Shown in pieces: positions 63,104 to 64,000 of a DNA stretch of 64,000 bases; position 1 is the stretch's first letter, and the number at the start of each line of letters is the position of its first letter. The DNA is from Dictyobacter vulcani. Its GTDB lineage: Bacteria; Chloroflexota; Ktedonobacteria; Ktedonobacterales; Ktedonobacteraceae. Position numbers and translations under genes: made by a program. Location: positions 2,046,001 to 2,110,000 of the forward strand of contig NZ_BKZW01000001.1 of assembly GCF_008974265.1 (NCBI RefSeq), in the 5' to 3' direction. The notes under the pieces are model-generated. The model saw nothing but the letters and a program-made list of their open reading frames with translations. It was not told the DNA's origin and ran no database searches.

Positions 63104-63132
63104 AGCATAGGATTTTCAGGTTGAAATTGCAA
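63104..63132 (-). promoter_or_regulatory. Promoter of the ECF sigma gene
   Basis: On the minus strand TTGCAA (63127-63132) and TATGCT (63104-63109) are exactly 17 bases apart. Transcription would start near 63097, leaving a ~26-base leader with the ribosome site. The boxes look like a housekeeping-sigma promoter rather than one recognised by an ECF factor. Confidence 0.65.
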
Positions 63133-63234
63133 GCGTTTTTCATGCTTATAAGCTCTACCATACAGCTCTCTAAGCGTAATTTTAATAGATTAACGTAAGC
63201 TTGGGGTTAACTTAAAATTCTCTAATTTTTCAAT

Positions 63235-63273
63235 TTCTTATCTAATTTTAATGTAATTCTTATCTAATTTTAA
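63235..63273 (-). repeat. AT-rich direct repeats upstream of the sigma promoter
   Basis: TTCTTATCTAATTTTAA is found at 63235-63251 and again at 63257-63273, a period of 22 bases (two helical turns). A third, imperfect copy lies near 63215-63231. The spacing suits binding of a regulator on one face of the DNA, or an easily melted element next to the DnaA boxes. Confidence 0.6.
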
Positions 63274-63370
63274 GCCTGGGGATTCTACAGGAGGTTAGCT
63301 TAGAGGAAGAGGTCTTCTTTCTTAGAATACGGTTCTAACAGAGGATTCTGATACAATGAGTTTTCCCCAA

Positions 63371-63424
63371 TGTGGATAACTATGTGGACAAGTGTTCTAT
63401 ATTGTGGATAACTTTTGTGGAGAC
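63371..63424 (+). other. Cluster of DnaA boxes
   Basis: TGTGGATAA (the reverse complement of the DnaA box TTATCCACA) at 63371-63379 and 63403-63411, TGTGGACAA at 63383-63391, and a partial box TGTGGAGA from 63416. All face the same way over 54 bases. Beside them is an AT-rich tract with direct repeats (63200-63275). No dnaA, dnaN or rpmH gene is present nearby. This is an origin-like arrangement, but it could be a DnaA-titration site. Confidence 0.6.
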
Positions 63425-63468
63425 GCTCTTTCTTGCGAACGACTCGCACCATACGGCGCTCGCACGAT

Positions 63469-63522
63469 AATGTATGGTGTTGCATCAGGCGAAAAAAAGC
63501 GCCTGATGCAACACCATACATT
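63469..63522 (-). terminator. 23-bp perfect stem-loop downstream of the small acidic gene
   Basis: 63469-63491 and 63500-63522 are fully complementary, with an eight-base loop containing seven As. It follows the stop codon at 63534 on the minus strand by 11 bases, so it should terminate that gene and isolate the DnaA-box region. There is no T-run outside the loop. Confidence 0.7.
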
Positions 63523-63533
63523 AGAGATTTTAG

Positions 63534-63788
63534 TTAATCTTGTGGTATGTCCGGATGATCAAATTGTTTTTTAAGGCGTTGTTGCTGTTCAGCCTGTCTG
63601 GCTGCTGCGTCTTTTTGAGGTTGGTCATCAGGATAGATTTCTTGAGCCTGGGGACCATGGGGATCTGGTTTTCCCTCGCTGTCATATTGTCCCTGGCCAT
63701 ATTGTCCCTGGTTACCTTGAGCGCCATATATATCTGCTTTATCAGGCTGCTTCTGCTGTTTATCCTGTTGTTTATCTTGCTCTGCCAT
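63534..63788 (-). CDS. 84-residue Gln/Lys/Asp-rich hydrophilic protein (unknown)
   Basis: A small disordered protein rich in Gln, Lys, Asp and Gly (GNQGQYGQGQYDSEGKPDPHG). It has no hydrophobic stretch. The ATG has a strong AGAGGAGGT ribosome site, so it is very likely expressed. The composition resembles hydrophilin or stress-induced proteins, but no motif is diagnostic. It is alone between the DnaA-box cluster and the terminal repeats. Confidence 0.75.
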   Translation of the reverse strand: MAEQDKQQDKQQKQPDKADIYGAQGNQGQYGQGQYDSEGKPDPHGPQAQEIYPDDQPQKDAAARQAEQQQRLKKQFDHPDIPQD

Positions 63789-63925
63789 GGTTGATGACCT
63801 CCTCTAATTTATAAAGCAATTGCGAATACTATGAGAGAGTATTGCAGATGTAAGAAGAGTTTTTTTTAAACTTCTCCTTTTTTAGGGCACGCAGGAGAGC
63901 TGAAAAAAGATACTGAACAATAAGG

Positions 63926-63999
63926 CAATCGAGGGCATGCCTCGAATCCATGGGGGGAATGTTGCATGGGCCGGGACAATCGAGGGCATGCCTCGAATC
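63926..63999. repeat. Direct pair of palindrome-containing repeats at the window end
   Basis: CAATCGAGGGCATGCCTCG, followed by AATC, occurs at 63926-63948 and identically at 63977-63999, 51 bases apart. Each copy contains the near-palindrome CGAGGGCATGCCTCG. They may be the start of a longer array beyond the window or a paired REP-type repeat. With only two copies and no associated genes, it is not called CRISPR. Confidence 0.6.
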
Positions 64000-64000
64000 T

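Noticed and set aside
63300..63574. Small frames on both strands over the DnaA-box region
   Set aside because: They are created by the 23-bp inverted repeat and have no ribosome site.
63926..63999. Possible CRISPR array from two 23-base repeats and a 28-base spacer
   Set aside because: Only two copies are visible, no Cas gene is near, and the repeat contains its own palindrome as in REP elements.

Overview
The window looks like chromosomal DNA of a monoderm, filamentous-type Chloroflexota, most likely a Ktedonobacterales relative. This is inferred from the gene mix: RNase J, two tandem class A PBPs, FemX-type ligase, a Ser/Thr kinase with a C-terminal membrane domain, several NarL-type two-component pairs and no outer-membrane assembly genes. 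Abundant dispersed palindromic repeats fit the same group. No rRNA or species-level marker is present, so the assignment is inference.

Layout. At the left edge is the 3' end of a tyrosine recombinase, followed by trmD and an acetyltransferase gene. Next come a DUF4097 envelope protein, a histidine kinase/response regulator pair and a secreted amidase. A long minus-strand housekeeping block (5.4-25 kb) holds ftsK, RNase J, a CCA-transferase/phospholipase-D operon, ppk1, a larA-like gene, a FIST protein and an M3 oligopeptidase. At 25.5-26.3 kb lies a gene-free foldback element built of three nested inverted repeats. Then follow a NUDIX gene, two giant FtsX-type permeases (27-33 kb), a MerR/excisionase-like regulator, two class A PBPs (34-39.7 kb) and a sugar-type cassette (two Gfo/Idh/MocA oxidoreductases around an AraC regulator).

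From 43 to 49 kb a two-component pair stands divergent to an ABC-2 exporter operon ending in an unusual HTH-membrane-LamG-like protein. From 49.4 to 53.7 kb are a RimJ/L-type acetyltransferase, a stand-alone Lrp/AsnC sensor domain, miaA and a Ser/Thr kinase. A repeat-rich gap follows, then a secreted lysozyme-like protein, tRNA-Leu(GAG) and tRNA-Val(UAC), an RraA-like protein, a membrane pentapeptide-repeat protein, a FemX/WD40 pair, an ECF sigma factor with a small acidic partner, and a DnaA-box cluster next to AT-rich direct repeats at about 63.2-63.4 kb.

Themes. Cell-wall synthesis and remodelling recur (two PBPs, amidase, lysozyme-like protein, FemX), as do RNA maturation (TrmD, MiaA, CCA enzyme, RNase J) and signalling (two histidine kinases, two response regulators, one Ser/Thr kinase, an ECF sigma factor). 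The intergenic DNA carries at least four families of palindromic or MITE-like repeats. One REP copy is interrupted by a 148-bp insertion flanked by a 5-bp duplication. The most unusual items are the DnaA-box cluster, the HTH-TM-LamG regulator, the foldback element, the 39-bp perfect palindrome inside a MITE-like unit, and the WD40-FemX coupling.
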